Below, one piece after another: positions 1 through 5,581 of a DNA stretch of 5,590 nucleotides. The position numbers and the translations under genes were made by a program. Within the stretch, counting starts at the first letter, position 1. Each line of letters begins with the position of its first letter. Below the pieces are notes generated by a model. The model had not been told where the DNA came from. It did no database searches and was given only the letters and a program-made list of their open reading frames with translations. This DNA comes from Rhodospirillales bacterium (GTDB lineage Bacteria > Pseudomonadota > Alphaproteobacteria > Rhodospirillales_A > Casp-alpha2). Location: NCBI GenBank assembly GCA_016763915.1, contig JAESSX010000128.1, positions 1-5,590 of the forward strand. The letters run 5' to 3'.

Positions 1-92
1 GCGAGAATCAAGCCAAGCCAACCGAGCGCGATGGCGACGGGAATGCTCAGCGCGATCAGGCCGAGAAGGATCAAAAGGGCCGACGCTAACAT
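1..92 (-). CDS. dctM: TRAP transporter large permease (DctM family), N-terminal fragment
   Basis: Only the first 30 codons are present; the gene runs off the left edge. The visible peptide begins MLASALLILLGLIALSIPVA and continues as one hydrophobic stretch ending GWLGLIL. This is the usual first membrane segment of the DctM/SiaM large permease, the 12-TM subunit that drives sodium- or proton-coupled uptake in TRAP systems. The start is ATG at 92-90, only three bases after the dctQ stop codon (96-98). A GGGAAG Shine-Dalgarno sequence inside the end of dctQ (107-102) lies nine bases upstream, so translation is probably coupled to dctQ. The family assignment rests on this short hydrophobic peptide plus its position directly after dctP and dctQ, the standard TRAP gene order. 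Confidence 0.85.
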   Translation of the reverse strand, partial: MLASALLILLGLIALSIPVAIALGWLGLIL

Positions 93-95
93 TGC

Positions 96-683
96 TCAGT
101 GCTTCCCGGCGTTCGCGTCTTCGAGCGCATCATTGCTAAATTCAATCTCGATTTCCTCGTTCAGCGTCGGCACGCCGATGGTCGCCACAATATGGTCCGG
201 CCGGCCTTGCGCCATGGCCTTGATGGCGACGGCGATGAGGATGAGGGATGTCAGCAGGCTTAGGCTCAGAGCGCCAAACCACAGAACCTGCGGTACCGCC
301 AACGGCGTTTGCAACGGCGTGATCGACCGCGATCCGTACTTGATGGCGTCGGCGGCGAGGTCATAGGCATAATAACAAAGGACGCCAAGAAAACCGGCCG
401 TCATCACCATGCTGAGGATGTCGAGACCCCTTTGCGCCAGGGGCGGGAACCGGTTGTAGATAAAATCAATGCGGATGTTGGCGCGGGAAAGCAGGGCGTA
501 GGAAAAGGCGCAGGCCGTGGAGATGGCAAACACGTATCCGGAAATCTCGTCGGCCCCGGCCATGGAAATGTTGAGGAGCTTGCGGGTGAAGACGTCGTAT
601 GTCACCAGGCACGCGGCGCCCAGAAACGCCCAGCCGCCGGCTTGCACAATGACATCAACGATGCGTCTGAGAGATTTAAGCAT
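96..683 (-). CDS. dctQ: TRAP transporter small permease (DctQ family)
   Basis: This 195-residue inner-membrane protein is the small subunit of a tripartite ATP-independent periplasmic transporter, which pairs with DctM and supports docking of the solute receptor. Four hydrophobic segments are visible at about residues 10-30, 47-66, 88-110 and 132-156, the usual DctQ topology. Family landmarks are D30-VFTR after helix 1, an acidic DE pair at 45-46 before helix 2, and RANIRID at 67-73, corresponding to the usual 'hirvd' loop. After helix 4 there is a hydrophilic, strongly acidic tail of about 35 residues (NEEIEIEFSNDALEDAN), longer than in many DctQ proteins. The ATG at 683 gives the expected short cytoplasmic N-terminus, but no good Shine-Dalgarno sequence precedes it (only AGG almost touching the start). 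It lies downstream of dctP, separated by a strong terminator hairpin, and is followed at once by dctM. Confidence 0.93.
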   Translation of the reverse strand: MLKSLRRIVDVIVQAGGWAFLGAACLVTYDVFTRKLLNISMAGADEISGYVFAISTACAFSYALLSRANIRIDFIYNRFPPLAQRGLDILSMVMTAGFLGVLCYYAYDLAADAIKYGSRSITPLQTPLAVPQVLWFGALSLSLLTSLILIAVAIKAMAQGRPDHIVATIGVPTLNEEIEIEFSNDALEDANAGKH

Positions 684-715
684 GCCTGAAGGTCATTTCA
701 GAAAAACAAATGACT

Positions 716-758
716 AAAAAAAAACGGGGCCGGGAAGACTCACTGTTCCCGGCCCCGT
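716..758 (-). terminator. Strong intrinsic terminator between dctP and dctQ
   Basis: A perfect 13-bp inverted repeat is present: ACGGGGCCGGGAA at 724-736 pairs with TTCCCGGCCCCGT at 746-758, with a 9-base loop at 737-745. On the minus strand the hairpin is followed by nine T residues (complement of A716-724). It begins 12 bases after the dctP stop codon, and its T-run ends 32 bases before the dctQ ATG. GC-rich stem plus uninterrupted U-tract is a textbook Rho-independent terminator. Because the permease genes follow on the same strand without another obvious promoter, it probably acts as a partial terminator. That would give more receptor than permease message and protect the dctP 3' end. Confidence 0.92.
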
Positions 759-770
759 GGAAAGCCCTGC

Positions 771-1838
771 CTAGTTGGACTTCGCTTTCATGTTGAGAAC
801 CTTGCCGACGGTGTTGTTCCAGTTTTCGGCGCAATCATTGCCGCAACGCTTGGCCCAACGCGCCAGAATAACGTCGTTGGCGATCTTATCGCGGGCCACC
901 AGGTCGGCTTTCGAGGGCGTGACCAGCGTCAGGCCGCCGAGCGGCGCATCCTTGCCTATCGGGCAGGATTTGCTGGTCAGGCAGGCGATCGCGACTTCGT
1001 CTTCCTTGGCGGTCTCGGCCCACATGCGATCGGTGAGCTTGTCGAGGCGAACCTTCAGGTCGGCCTGTTGATCCTTCGACAGGGACTTCCATTTGTCCAT
1101 GTTCATGGCGCCGAAGGCCAGGCCCCAGCCGACACGAAGGGTGTAGACATACTTGGCGGCCTGATACCATTTGGCGGTATAGGCGGACATGGTGCCGGTG
1201 ATGCCGCAATCGACGACGCCTTTTTCCATGGCCGGGACGACCTCGCCGAACGGCACCGTCACCGACGTGCCGCCGACCCCTTCGACAAAATCGCCGAGGG
1301 TGGTGGCGTAGACACGGATTTTCTTGCCCTTCAAATCCTTCAGGCCGGTGATCGGCGTCTTGCAGTACAGCACCTGGCTCGGGAACGGGTACAGTTGCAG
1401 CAGCTTGGCGTTATAGATCTCCGCGAATGCCTTCGACAGGGTCGGGAAGTAGGCCTTGGCGACTTTGCGTTCGGTTTCGATGTCCTGGGTTACCGAGGAC
1501 AGGTCGCCGCCTTCGAAGATGGCGTTTTCCGCCGCCACATAACCCGGCAGGCCGTAGGCGTAATCGAACACGCCTTTTTTCAGCAGGCGCATGATCTCGA
1601 AACCCTTCAGGCCGAACTCCGAATAGGAACCGATGGTCGAAATGATTTTTCCGCCCGTCGCCTTGGGCAGCCCGCGCCAGAAGGGAGCTTCGCGGTCGTT
1701 GTAGTTGGTCATGCTGTTCCAGGTGCCGACAACGCTGATTTTTGCCGGTGTTTCGGCCGCCTGGGCGGAAAAGGCGGTCATCGACAGCGCCACGGCGACG
1801 CCGGCGGCTACGCCGAAGGTCTTAAGTCTGTTCTTCAT
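771..1838 (-). CDS. dctP: TRAP transporter periplasmic solute-binding protein (DctP family)
   Basis: This 355-residue protein is a secreted receptor that captures solute in the periplasm and delivers it to DctQM. It has a clear Sec signal peptide: basic MKNRLK, a hydrophobic core, then SAQA-AE, with likely cleavage after A27. The diagnostic DctP segment lies at about 165-212: GLKDLKGKKIRVYATT, then VPFGEVVPAMEKGVVDC. R175 corresponds to the conserved arginine that binds the substrate carboxylate in characterised DctP proteins, so an organic-acid or amino-acid-like ligand is likely. Exact specificity cannot be read from sequence. Mature-region cysteines at 159, 211, 286, 292, 332 and 336 are numerous for a receptor and could form disulfides. 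The start is ATG 1838, with AGGGAG seven bases upstream. It follows the hydro-lyase gene by 50 bases and is followed by a strong terminator. Confidence 0.95.
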   Translation of the reverse strand: MKNRLKTFGVAAGVAVALSMTAFSAQAAETPAKISVVGTWNSMTNYNDREAPFWRGLPKATGGKIISTIGSYSEFGLKGFEIMRLLKKGVFDYAYGLPGYVAAENAIFEGGDLSSVTQDIETERKVAKAYFPTLSKAFAEIYNAKLLQLYPFPSQVLYCKTPITGLKDLKGKKIRVYATTLGDFVEGVGGTSVTVPFGEVVPAMEKGVVDCGITGTMSAYTAKWYQAAKYVYTLRVGWGLAFGAMNMDKWKSLSKDQQADLKVRLDKLTDRMWAETAKEDEVAIACLTSKSCPIGKDAPLGGLTLVTPSKADLVARDKIANDVILARWAKRCGNDCAENWNNTVGKVLNMKAKSN

Positions 1839-1845
1839 GTTCTTT

Positions 1846-1851
1846 CTCCCT
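1846..1851 (-). promoter_or_regulatory. Ribosome binding site of dctP
   Basis: On the minus strand AGGGAG lies seven bases before the dctP ATG, a good Shine-Dalgarno match at normal spacing. It contrasts with the poor site before dctQ, again favouring higher synthesis of the receptor than of the small permease. The rest of the 50-base gap up to the hydro-lyase stop is AT-rich and shows no terminator, consistent with read-through from the upstream gene. Confidence 0.8.
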
Positions 1852-1888
1852 GTTGACGTTCAAAATTTAAGGTTAAAAATTTCTACCC

Positions 1889-2749
1889 TTACGCACGTAT
1901 CGGGCCGCGCCCGGCGTCCATGCCCGGAATATCGGTGATCAACATGCTTCCAGGGGCATGGGTAATGCAGATGGATGGCTTCGCGTTTCGAACCGCGGCC
2001 TGGGGGGTGACCCCGCAGGCCCAGAACACCGGAATTTCGCCGTCGCGGATTTCCGTCGGGTCGCCCCAATCGGGTTTGCTCAGATCGGCAATGCCGATCT
2101 CTTTGCCATCGCCGAAATGAACGGGTGTTCCGTGCGCCTGTGGAAACCGGCTGGTGATTTCAATGGCGCGAATGGCCTTTTCCACGCTTAAGGGGCGCAT
2201 GGACACGACCGTGCCGCCCCTGAACGGACCGGCGGGGACGGTCTCTATATTCGTGTGGTACATGGGGACGGTCTTGTCTTCATCGATGTGGCGCAGAGAT
2301 ACGCCTTCCGCCATGAGGGCGTGCTCGAAGGTGTAGGAGCAACCGATAATGAAGGTGACGAAATCGTCCCGCCACAGGTCTTTGATATTGGGAACCTGTT
2401 CGGACAGTTCGCCGTCCCGGTAGACATTGTAAGACGGGATGTCGGTGCGGATGTCGATATCGCTTCCCAGTGAAGGCAAGGTGGGGTCGCCGGTATCGGA
2501 AACGCCGACAAGGGGACAGGGCTTGGGATTGCGTTGGCAGTAACGAAGGAAATCCATCGCATATTCGGCGGGCAGAATGGCTAGATTTCCTTGCAGGTAT
2601 CCCAGTGAAAAACCGGACGTATTCCCGACAAAGCGGTCTTCGCGGATCATTCGCCGGATGTCCCGTGGCGAAGCGTTGCGCATTTCCTCAGGAACCCCCA
2701 AAAGCGCTTCGGTGTCGGTGGAGGTGTCCTCTGAATTCGGTAGATCCAC
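1889..2749 (-). CDS. Putative hydro-lyase, UPF0317/DUF1445 family (YcsI-like)
   Basis: This 286-residue, apparently cytoplasmic protein has no signal peptide or membrane segment. It matches the UPF0317/DUF1445 family along almost its whole length: GNLAILPAEYA (54-64), CQRNPKPCPL (71-80), GSDIDIRTDIPSY (95-107), GCSYTFEHAL (136-145), MYHTNI (163-168), VSMRPL (182-187), ITSRFP (198-203), HGTPVHFGD (206-214), VFWACGVTPQ (241-250) and THAPGSMLITDI (263-274). The family is annotated as putative hydro-lyase. Relatives include Bacillus YcsI, encoded beside the 5-oxoprolinase genes, and a domain of mammalian D-glutamate cyclase. The reaction of this protein is therefore uncertain. The start is GTG 2749, preceded by overlapping purine-rich Shine-Dalgarno sequences (GGAGGGGGGAG at 2766-2756). 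The first roughly 25 residues extend beyond the conserved family core. It heads the hydro-lyase/TRAP operon, which suggests it acts on the imported solute or a product of it. Confidence 0.92.
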   Translation of the reverse strand: MDLPNSEDTSTDTEALLGVPEEMRNASPRDIRRMIREDRFVGNTSGFSLGYLQGNLAILPAEYAMDFLRYCQRNPKPCPLVGVSDTGDPTLPSLGSDIDIRTDIPSYNVYRDGELSEQVPNIKDLWRDDFVTFIIGCSYTFEHALMAEGVSLRHIDEDKTVPMYHTNIETVPAGPFRGGTVVSMRPLSVEKAIRAIEITSRFPQAHGTPVHFGDGKEIGIADLSKPDWGDPTEIRDGEIPVFWACGVTPQAAVRNAKPSICITHAPGSMLITDIPGMDAGRGPIRA

Positions 2750-2755
2750 CCCTGG

Positions 2756-2766
2756 CTCCCCCCTCC
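2756..2766 (-). promoter_or_regulatory. Ribosome binding site supporting the GTG start of the hydro-lyase
   Basis: The minus strand reads GGAGGGGGGAG, offering GGAGG 12 bases and GGGAG 6 bases before the GTG at 2749. No in-frame ATG lies upstream in the gap, and the next in-frame ATG (codon 23) is far from this site. The GTG start is therefore preferred although the N-terminus is then longer than the conserved family core. Confidence 0.7.
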
Positions 2767-2820
2767 GGATTGCTCGCTATTCCCCTTCTCGTTAAAGATT
2801 GTCACACAATTGTTTTATAA

Positions 2821-2834
2821 TTTCTAATTAGAAA
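2821..2834. repeat. Perfect 14-bp palindrome, candidate operator
   Basis: TTTCTAATTAGAAA is identical to its own reverse complement. Its half-site TTCTAAT/ATTAGAA is the same one that recurs in the lrp-ald intergenic region (4241-4277), although here the two halves abut in the opposite arrangement. If TATAAA at 2819-2814 is the -10 element, this palindrome sits between -10 and -35, where bound protein would normally repress. The repeat is seen directly; its role is inferred. Confidence 0.6.
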
Positions 2835-2856
2835 ATATTGACCTTTTCGATAAAAT

Positions 2857-3744
2857 TTATTTATCAATATCTTTTGCCGTTTCCTGTGCAAGGGCGGCAA
2901 TCCTCTCGGCCATGCGGTTGAAAGGTTCTCTTGGATAGGACGCCGTGAATTCCAGGTTGGAAGGTTTCCAGGTGCTGGGGAGAATTTTTAAAAGGCCTTC
3001 ATCCACTTCGTTGCGGATATAGGTGATGGGAAGTGTGCCGACTCCGATCCCATCCATGGACATCCGTTTGCACGCGGCGAGCGACGTCGAAGGGAAAATT
3101 CTGACGGGCTCCAGGACCTCTTCCCGGAACAGGTTTTGTATTTCGGCGAAGGGGCGGGTGTTGCGGGCATAGGTAATGATGGGTTGTTTCAGAATTTGCT
3201 CCAGCGGCACCGAACCTTCCGGAAAGTCGATCTTCGGACAGCACGCCCAGACCAGCTCAAACGCGCACAAGTCGACGTTAATGATGCTGTATTCGGAAAT
3301 AGGCCCCATCAGGAAGGCGATATCCAATTTGCGATTAACCAGCTCGTTGCGCATGTTCGCGGAAACGTCGACGGTCAGCTCGATATCGATATTGGGATAT
3401 AAAAGGTGCACCCGGTTGAGAAAATCGGGCAACCAGGTGTGGACGATCGTCTCGGACACGCCCAGGCGAAGGGCGCCGGAAAGGGAAGCCGTCTCGCAAG
3501 CCTTCTCTTTCAGCCGGTCGGCCATTAACAGCATATTGGTGGCATAGGGCATCAGCTCCTGGCCCTTCGCCGTCAGCGAGAAGGTCCCGGCCCGGCGCTC
3601 GAACAGTTTGACGCTCAAGCTTTGTTCCAGGGCCGCTATGCGGGACGACACCGCCGGTTGCGTGGTGCACAGCCGGTCCGCCGTTTTGCGGAAACTATTC
3701 AGCGTCGCGACCCAGAAGAAGGTCTCAAGTTGTTTGAGATTCAT
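2857..3744 (-). CDS. LysR-family transcriptional regulator
   Basis: This 295-residue protein has the normal LysR length. The N-terminal winged helix-turn-helix spans about residues 3-62: MNLKQLETFFWVATLNSFRK, then TADRLCTTQPAVSSRIAALE as the helix-turn-helix, and LFERRAGTFSLTAKGQEL as the wing. A linker helix follows at about 65-88. The periplasmic-binding-protein-like effector domain begins near residue 90 (GALRLGVSETIVHTWLPDFL) and includes ELVNRKLDIAFLMGP (134-148) and a second subdomain at about 165-265. The start is ATG 3744 with GGGGAG four bases upstream. It lies 21 bases after the Lrp-type gene on the same strand, probably co-transcribed with it, and 107 bases before the hydro-lyase gene. 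LysR proteins usually control adjacent genes in response to a pathway metabolite, so this operon is the likely target. Its effector is unknown. Confidence 0.95.
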   Translation of the reverse strand: MNLKQLETFFWVATLNSFRKTADRLCTTQPAVSSRIAALEQSLSVKLFERRAGTFSLTAKGQELMPYATNMLLMADRLKEKACETASLSGALRLGVSETIVHTWLPDFLNRVHLLYPNIDIELTVDVSANMRNELVNRKLDIAFLMGPISEYSIINVDLCAFELVWACCPKIDFPEGSVPLEQILKQPIITYARNTRPFAEIQNLFREEVLEPVRIFPSTSLAACKRMSMDGIGVGTLPITYIRNEVDEGLLKILPSTWKPSNLEFTASYPREPFNRMAERIAALAQETAKDIDK

Positions 3745-3765
3745 GGCGCTCCCCGGACATCGTCG

Positions 3766-4227
3766 TCAGCCGATTTCAAAGGCGGTCTTTTTACAGACCG
3801 TTCGAAGCGCGAAGCTGGAGCGTATGCGCGACACGTTGGGCAGGCGCGACAGGTGGGTTTTGTGAATGCGCTCATAGTCCGCCGAGTCGGAGGCGACGAC
3901 CCGGAGAAGATAGTCCGCGTCGCCGGCCATCAAATAACACTCCATTACTTCCGGGCAGTCGGCCACGGCCTGTTCGAAGGCGTTCAGGCTCTCTTCGCTC
4001 TGGGAGCCGAGCGAAACCTCGATGAAGATATTGGAGGGCTTGCCGATGGCGCATTGATTTACCAGCGCCGCATAGCCATCGATAATCCCGGCGTCTTCCA
4101 ATAGCCGGACCCGGCGCAGGCAGGAGGACGGGGAAAGATGAATGCGTTCCGCCAAATCGGCATTCGTGAGACGGCCTTCCGGCTGTAGGTTTTTCAGAAT
4201 GGCAATATCTATTGAATCTAATTCCAT
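3766..4227 (-). CDS. Lrp/AsnC-family transcriptional regulator, probable regulator of ald
   Basis: This 153-residue protein matches Lrp/AsnC in length and architecture. The N-terminal DNA-binding domain begins MELDSIDIAILKNLQPEGRL. Its helix-turn-helix is at about 21-45 (TNADLAERIHLSPSSCLRRV), and a hinge follows near 46-65. The C-terminal RAM effector domain covers about 67-143 and includes VMECYLMAGDADYLLRV (94-110), the usual glycine/aspartate turn near the amino-acid pocket. Such proteins assemble as octamers or similar oligomers and respond to amino acids. Divergent placement from ald, as in known Lrp/AldR-ald pairs, suggests it controls alanine catabolism and itself. The ATG at 4227 gives the canonical N-terminus, although only a weak Shine-Dalgarno (AGAAGA) precedes it. 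The lysR start lies 21 bases past its stop, so the two regulator genes probably form one transcript. Confidence 0.95.
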   Translation of the reverse strand: MELDSIDIAILKNLQPEGRLTNADLAERIHLSPSSCLRRVRLLEDAGIIDGYAALVNQCAIGKPSNIFIEVSLGSQSEESLNAFEQAVADCPEVMECYLMAGDADYLLRVVASDSADYERIHKTHLSRLPNVSRIRSSFALRTVCKKTAFEIG

Positions 4228-4240
4228 TATTCAAATTTTC

Positions 4241-4266
4241 TTCTAATATTATTTAAGTTATTAGAA
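4241..4266. repeat. Inverted pair of TTCTAATA half-sites
   Basis: TTCTAATA at 4241-4248 is exactly inverted as TATTAGAA at 4259-4266, with ten bases between. The right arm overlaps the adjoining 17-bp palindrome, so the TTCTAA/TTAGAA core occurs three times (4241-4246, 4261-4266, 4272-4277). Offsets are 20 and 11 bases, close to two and one helical turns. Such phased arrays are typical of Lrp-type oligomer binding. Confidence 0.6.
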
Positions 4267-4277
4267 TATTATTCTAA
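4261..4277. promoter_or_regulatory. Lrp-like operator palindrome
   Basis: TTAGAATATTATTCTAA has 8-bp arms that are perfectly inverted about one central base (4269). Its inner 15 bases (4262-4276) fit every position of the published E. coli Lrp consensus YAGHAWATTWTDCTR. With an Lrp-family gene starting 34 bases away, this is the strongest candidate binding site in the window. The match is read directly; binding by this particular regulator is inferred. Confidence 0.75.
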
Positions 4278-4371
4278 ATGCTGCCATTTATCACACCAAA
4301 TTAGCAAGCACATTCGGTTCCGTTCGGACTATCATCTATGCCGGACCAACCCCCTGGGCAAGGAGGCGAAT

Positions 4372-5490
4372 ATGCTGTTGGGTGTGCCGAAGGAAATCAA
4401 GAATCGCGAATACCGTGTCGGCATGACACCGGCCAGTGTCGGTGAAGTGGTTGCCCACGGGCATTGCGTCGTCGTCGAAACCCACGCCGGTTCCGGCATC
4501 GGAAATACCGACGCCGATTATGAAGCGGCCGGCGCGCGCATTGCCGATACGCCGGATGAAATCTTCGCCACCGCCGAGATGATCGTCAAGGTCAAGGAAC
4601 CGCAGGCCCAGGAGCGCAAAATGCTGCGCCCGGGCCAACTGCTGTTCACCTATCTGCATCTGGCGCCGGACCCCGAGCAGACAAAGGATCTCGTCGACAG
4701 CGGCGCCACCTGCATCGCTTATGAAACGGTTACCGACAAGGCCGGCGGCCTGCCGCTGCTGGCTCCGATGTCTCAGGTCGCGGGCCGTCTGTCGATCCAG
4801 GCCGGCGCTCATTGCCTCGAGCGCACCAATGGCGGCAAGGGCGTCCTGCTGGGCGGCGTTCCCGGCGTCGCCCCGGCGCGCGTCGTCGTCATCGGCGGCG
4901 GCGTCGTCGGCGAGAACGCCGTTCAAATCCTCCTCGGCATGGGCGCCGACGTCACCGTTCTCGACCGCGACGCCGATGTTCTCAATCGTCTTTCGCGGAC
5001 CTTCGGGGCGGCGTTAAAAACGGTCTATTCGACCCGTTTGGCCCTGGAGCAGCTTGTTCAGGACGCCGACCTGGTTGTCGGCGGCGTGCTGGTCAAGGGC
5101 GCCGCCGCGCCGAAGTTGGTCAGCAACGCGATGGTCAGGGACATGACGGCGGGCTCCGCCCTTGTCGACGTCGCCATTGACCAGAGGGGATGTTTCGAGA
5201 CCTCGCACGCCACGACCCACGACGATCCCATCTACATCGTCGATGACGTCGTGCATTACTGTGTCGCCAACATGCCGGGCGCCGTGCCCCGGACATCGAC
5301 CTACGCGCTGAACAACGTCTCGCTGCCCTTCATCCTCGACCTCGCCGACATGGGCTATAAGCGGGCCTTGACCGAAAACGTACACTTGCTGGAAGGCCTG
5401 AACGTTCATTCCGGCCATGTGACCTACCAAGCCGTCGCCGAGGTCCTTGGGTATGATTTTGTCGATCCCGCACAGGCTCTCGCGTCCTGA
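4372..5490 (+). CDS. ald: Alanine dehydrogenase (NAD-dependent)
   Basis: This 372-residue cytoplasmic enzyme interconverts L-alanine plus NAD with pyruvate, ammonia and NADH, allowing alanine to serve as carbon and nitrogen source. Length is normal for Ald, and it is collinear with characterised enzymes: R15, K75, H96 and D270 occupy the substrate-binding and catalytic positions known from Mycobacterium tuberculosis Ald. The N-terminal [20 protein letters not shown] is the family signature. The nucleotide-binding fold holds GGGVVG (G175, G177, G180), followed by D198 at the end of the next strand, which favours NAD over [26 protein letters not shown] (294-315) is the conserved C-terminal segment. 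The start is ATG 4372, with AGGAGG five bases upstream. It is divergent from the Lrp-type gene, its likely regulator. No convincing intrinsic terminator follows within the window. Confidence 0.97.
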   Translation: MLLGVPKEIKNREYRVGMTPASVGEVVAHGHCVVVETHAGSGIGNTDADYEAAGARIADTPDEIFATAEMIVKVKEPQAQERKMLRPGQLLFTYLHLAPDPEQTKDLVDSGATCIAYETVTDKAGGLPLLAPMSQVAGRLSIQAGAHCLERTNGGKGVLLGGVPGVAPARVVVIGGGVVGENAVQILLGMGADVTVLDRDADVLNRLSRTFGAALKTVYSTRLALEQLVQDADLVVGGVLVKGAAAPKLVSNAMVRDMTAGSALVDVAIDQRGCFETSHATTHDDPIYIVDDVVHYCVANMPGAVPRTSTYALNNVSLPFILDLADMGYKRALTENVHLLEGLNVHSGHVTYQAVAEVLGYDFVDPAQALAS

Positions 5491-5575
5491 AAAGCACAAA
5501 GGTGCGTATCCGAAACCGGGTATAACTTGACCTCTCGCCGCCGCCTTATTTTGGGCTATAGTCCGAATTGAAATT

Positions 5576-5581
5576 TTGACA
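5576..5581 (+). promoter_or_regulatory. Possible -35 element of a gene beyond the right edge
   Basis: TTGACA is a perfect sigma-70-type -35 hexamer in the 100-base non-coding stretch after ald; any -10 would lie past the window end. Upstream, TTGACC (5527-5532) and TATAGT (5557-5562) also resemble promoter hexamers, but they are 24 bases apart, too far for a standard pair. Without the following sequence this remains a weak call. Confidence 0.25.

Larger units (their letters stand above)
2750..2856 (-). promoter_or_regulatory. Probable promoter and operator region of the hydro-lyase/TRAP operon
   Basis: This 107-base gap between the LysR stop and the hydro-lyase start is sharply AT-rich from about 2790 to 2856, unlike the GC-rich coding DNA. 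On the minus strand TATAAA (2819-2814) is a candidate -10 element, but no good -35 lies at normal spacing, as expected of an activator-dependent promoter. Two dyads are visible: the perfect palindrome TTTCTAATTAGAAA (2821-2834) and ATTGT-CAC-ACAAT (2798-2810). Either could be a binding site for the LysR or Lrp-type regulator encoded upstream. The -10 choice is tentative; the presence of control DNA here is more secure. Confidence 0.55.
4228..4371. promoter_or_regulatory. Divergent lrp-ald control region
   Basis: This 144-base gap separates two divergently read genes and must carry promoters for both. The lrp-proximal half (4228-4300) is very AT-rich and holds the Lrp-like dyads. The ald-proximal half is more GC-rich and ends in AGGAGG (4361-4366), a consensus ribosome binding site five bases before the ald ATG. 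TATCAT (4330-4335) is a possible ald -10 element, but its -35 partner is poor. Several TATA-like hexamers could serve lrp, so no single lrp promoter is called. The best dyad starts 34 bases upstream of the lrp ATG and ends about 95 bases upstream of the ald ATG. This placement fits autorepression of lrp plus activation of ald from a distance. Confidence 0.75.

Noticed and set aside
1068..1856. A 262-codon open frame on the plus strand, antisense to dctP.
   Set aside because: It lies almost wholly over the clearly real dctP gene, has no recognisable domain, and long antisense frames are common in GC-rich coding DNA.
1871..1885. A partial Lrp-like match (minus strand TAGAAATTTTTAACC) in the gap before dctP.
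   Set aside because: It fits about 11 of 15 consensus positions, but only one half-site is good and there is no dyad. In so AT-rich a stretch this is expected by chance.
2849..2865. GATAAA-attta-TTTATC hairpin at the end of the LysR gene, as a terminator.
   Set aside because: The stem is only six weak A/T-rich pairs and has no following T-run on the minus strand.
4313..4327. Direct repeat TTCGG-ttccg-TTCGG upstream of ald.
   Set aside because: The repeat is only five bases long, occurs twice, and has no link to a known element.
4338..4445. A 35-codon upstream ORF (ATG 4338) overlapping the ald start in another frame, as a possible leader peptide.
   Set aside because: No Shine-Dalgarno sequence precedes it, and it is not enriched in alanine or other regulatory codons. 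The AGGAGG at 4361 clearly serves the ald ATG.
4336..4926. A 196-codon minus-strand open frame opposite the start of ald.
   Set aside because: It is antisense to well-conserved ald codons, its composition (Ala/Asp/Gly-rich, no domain) is that of a shadow frame, and it would cross the ald promoter.
5494..5505. GCAC-aaag-GTGC hairpin just after the ald stop, as a terminator.
   Set aside because: A four-base stem without a T-tract is too weak to call.
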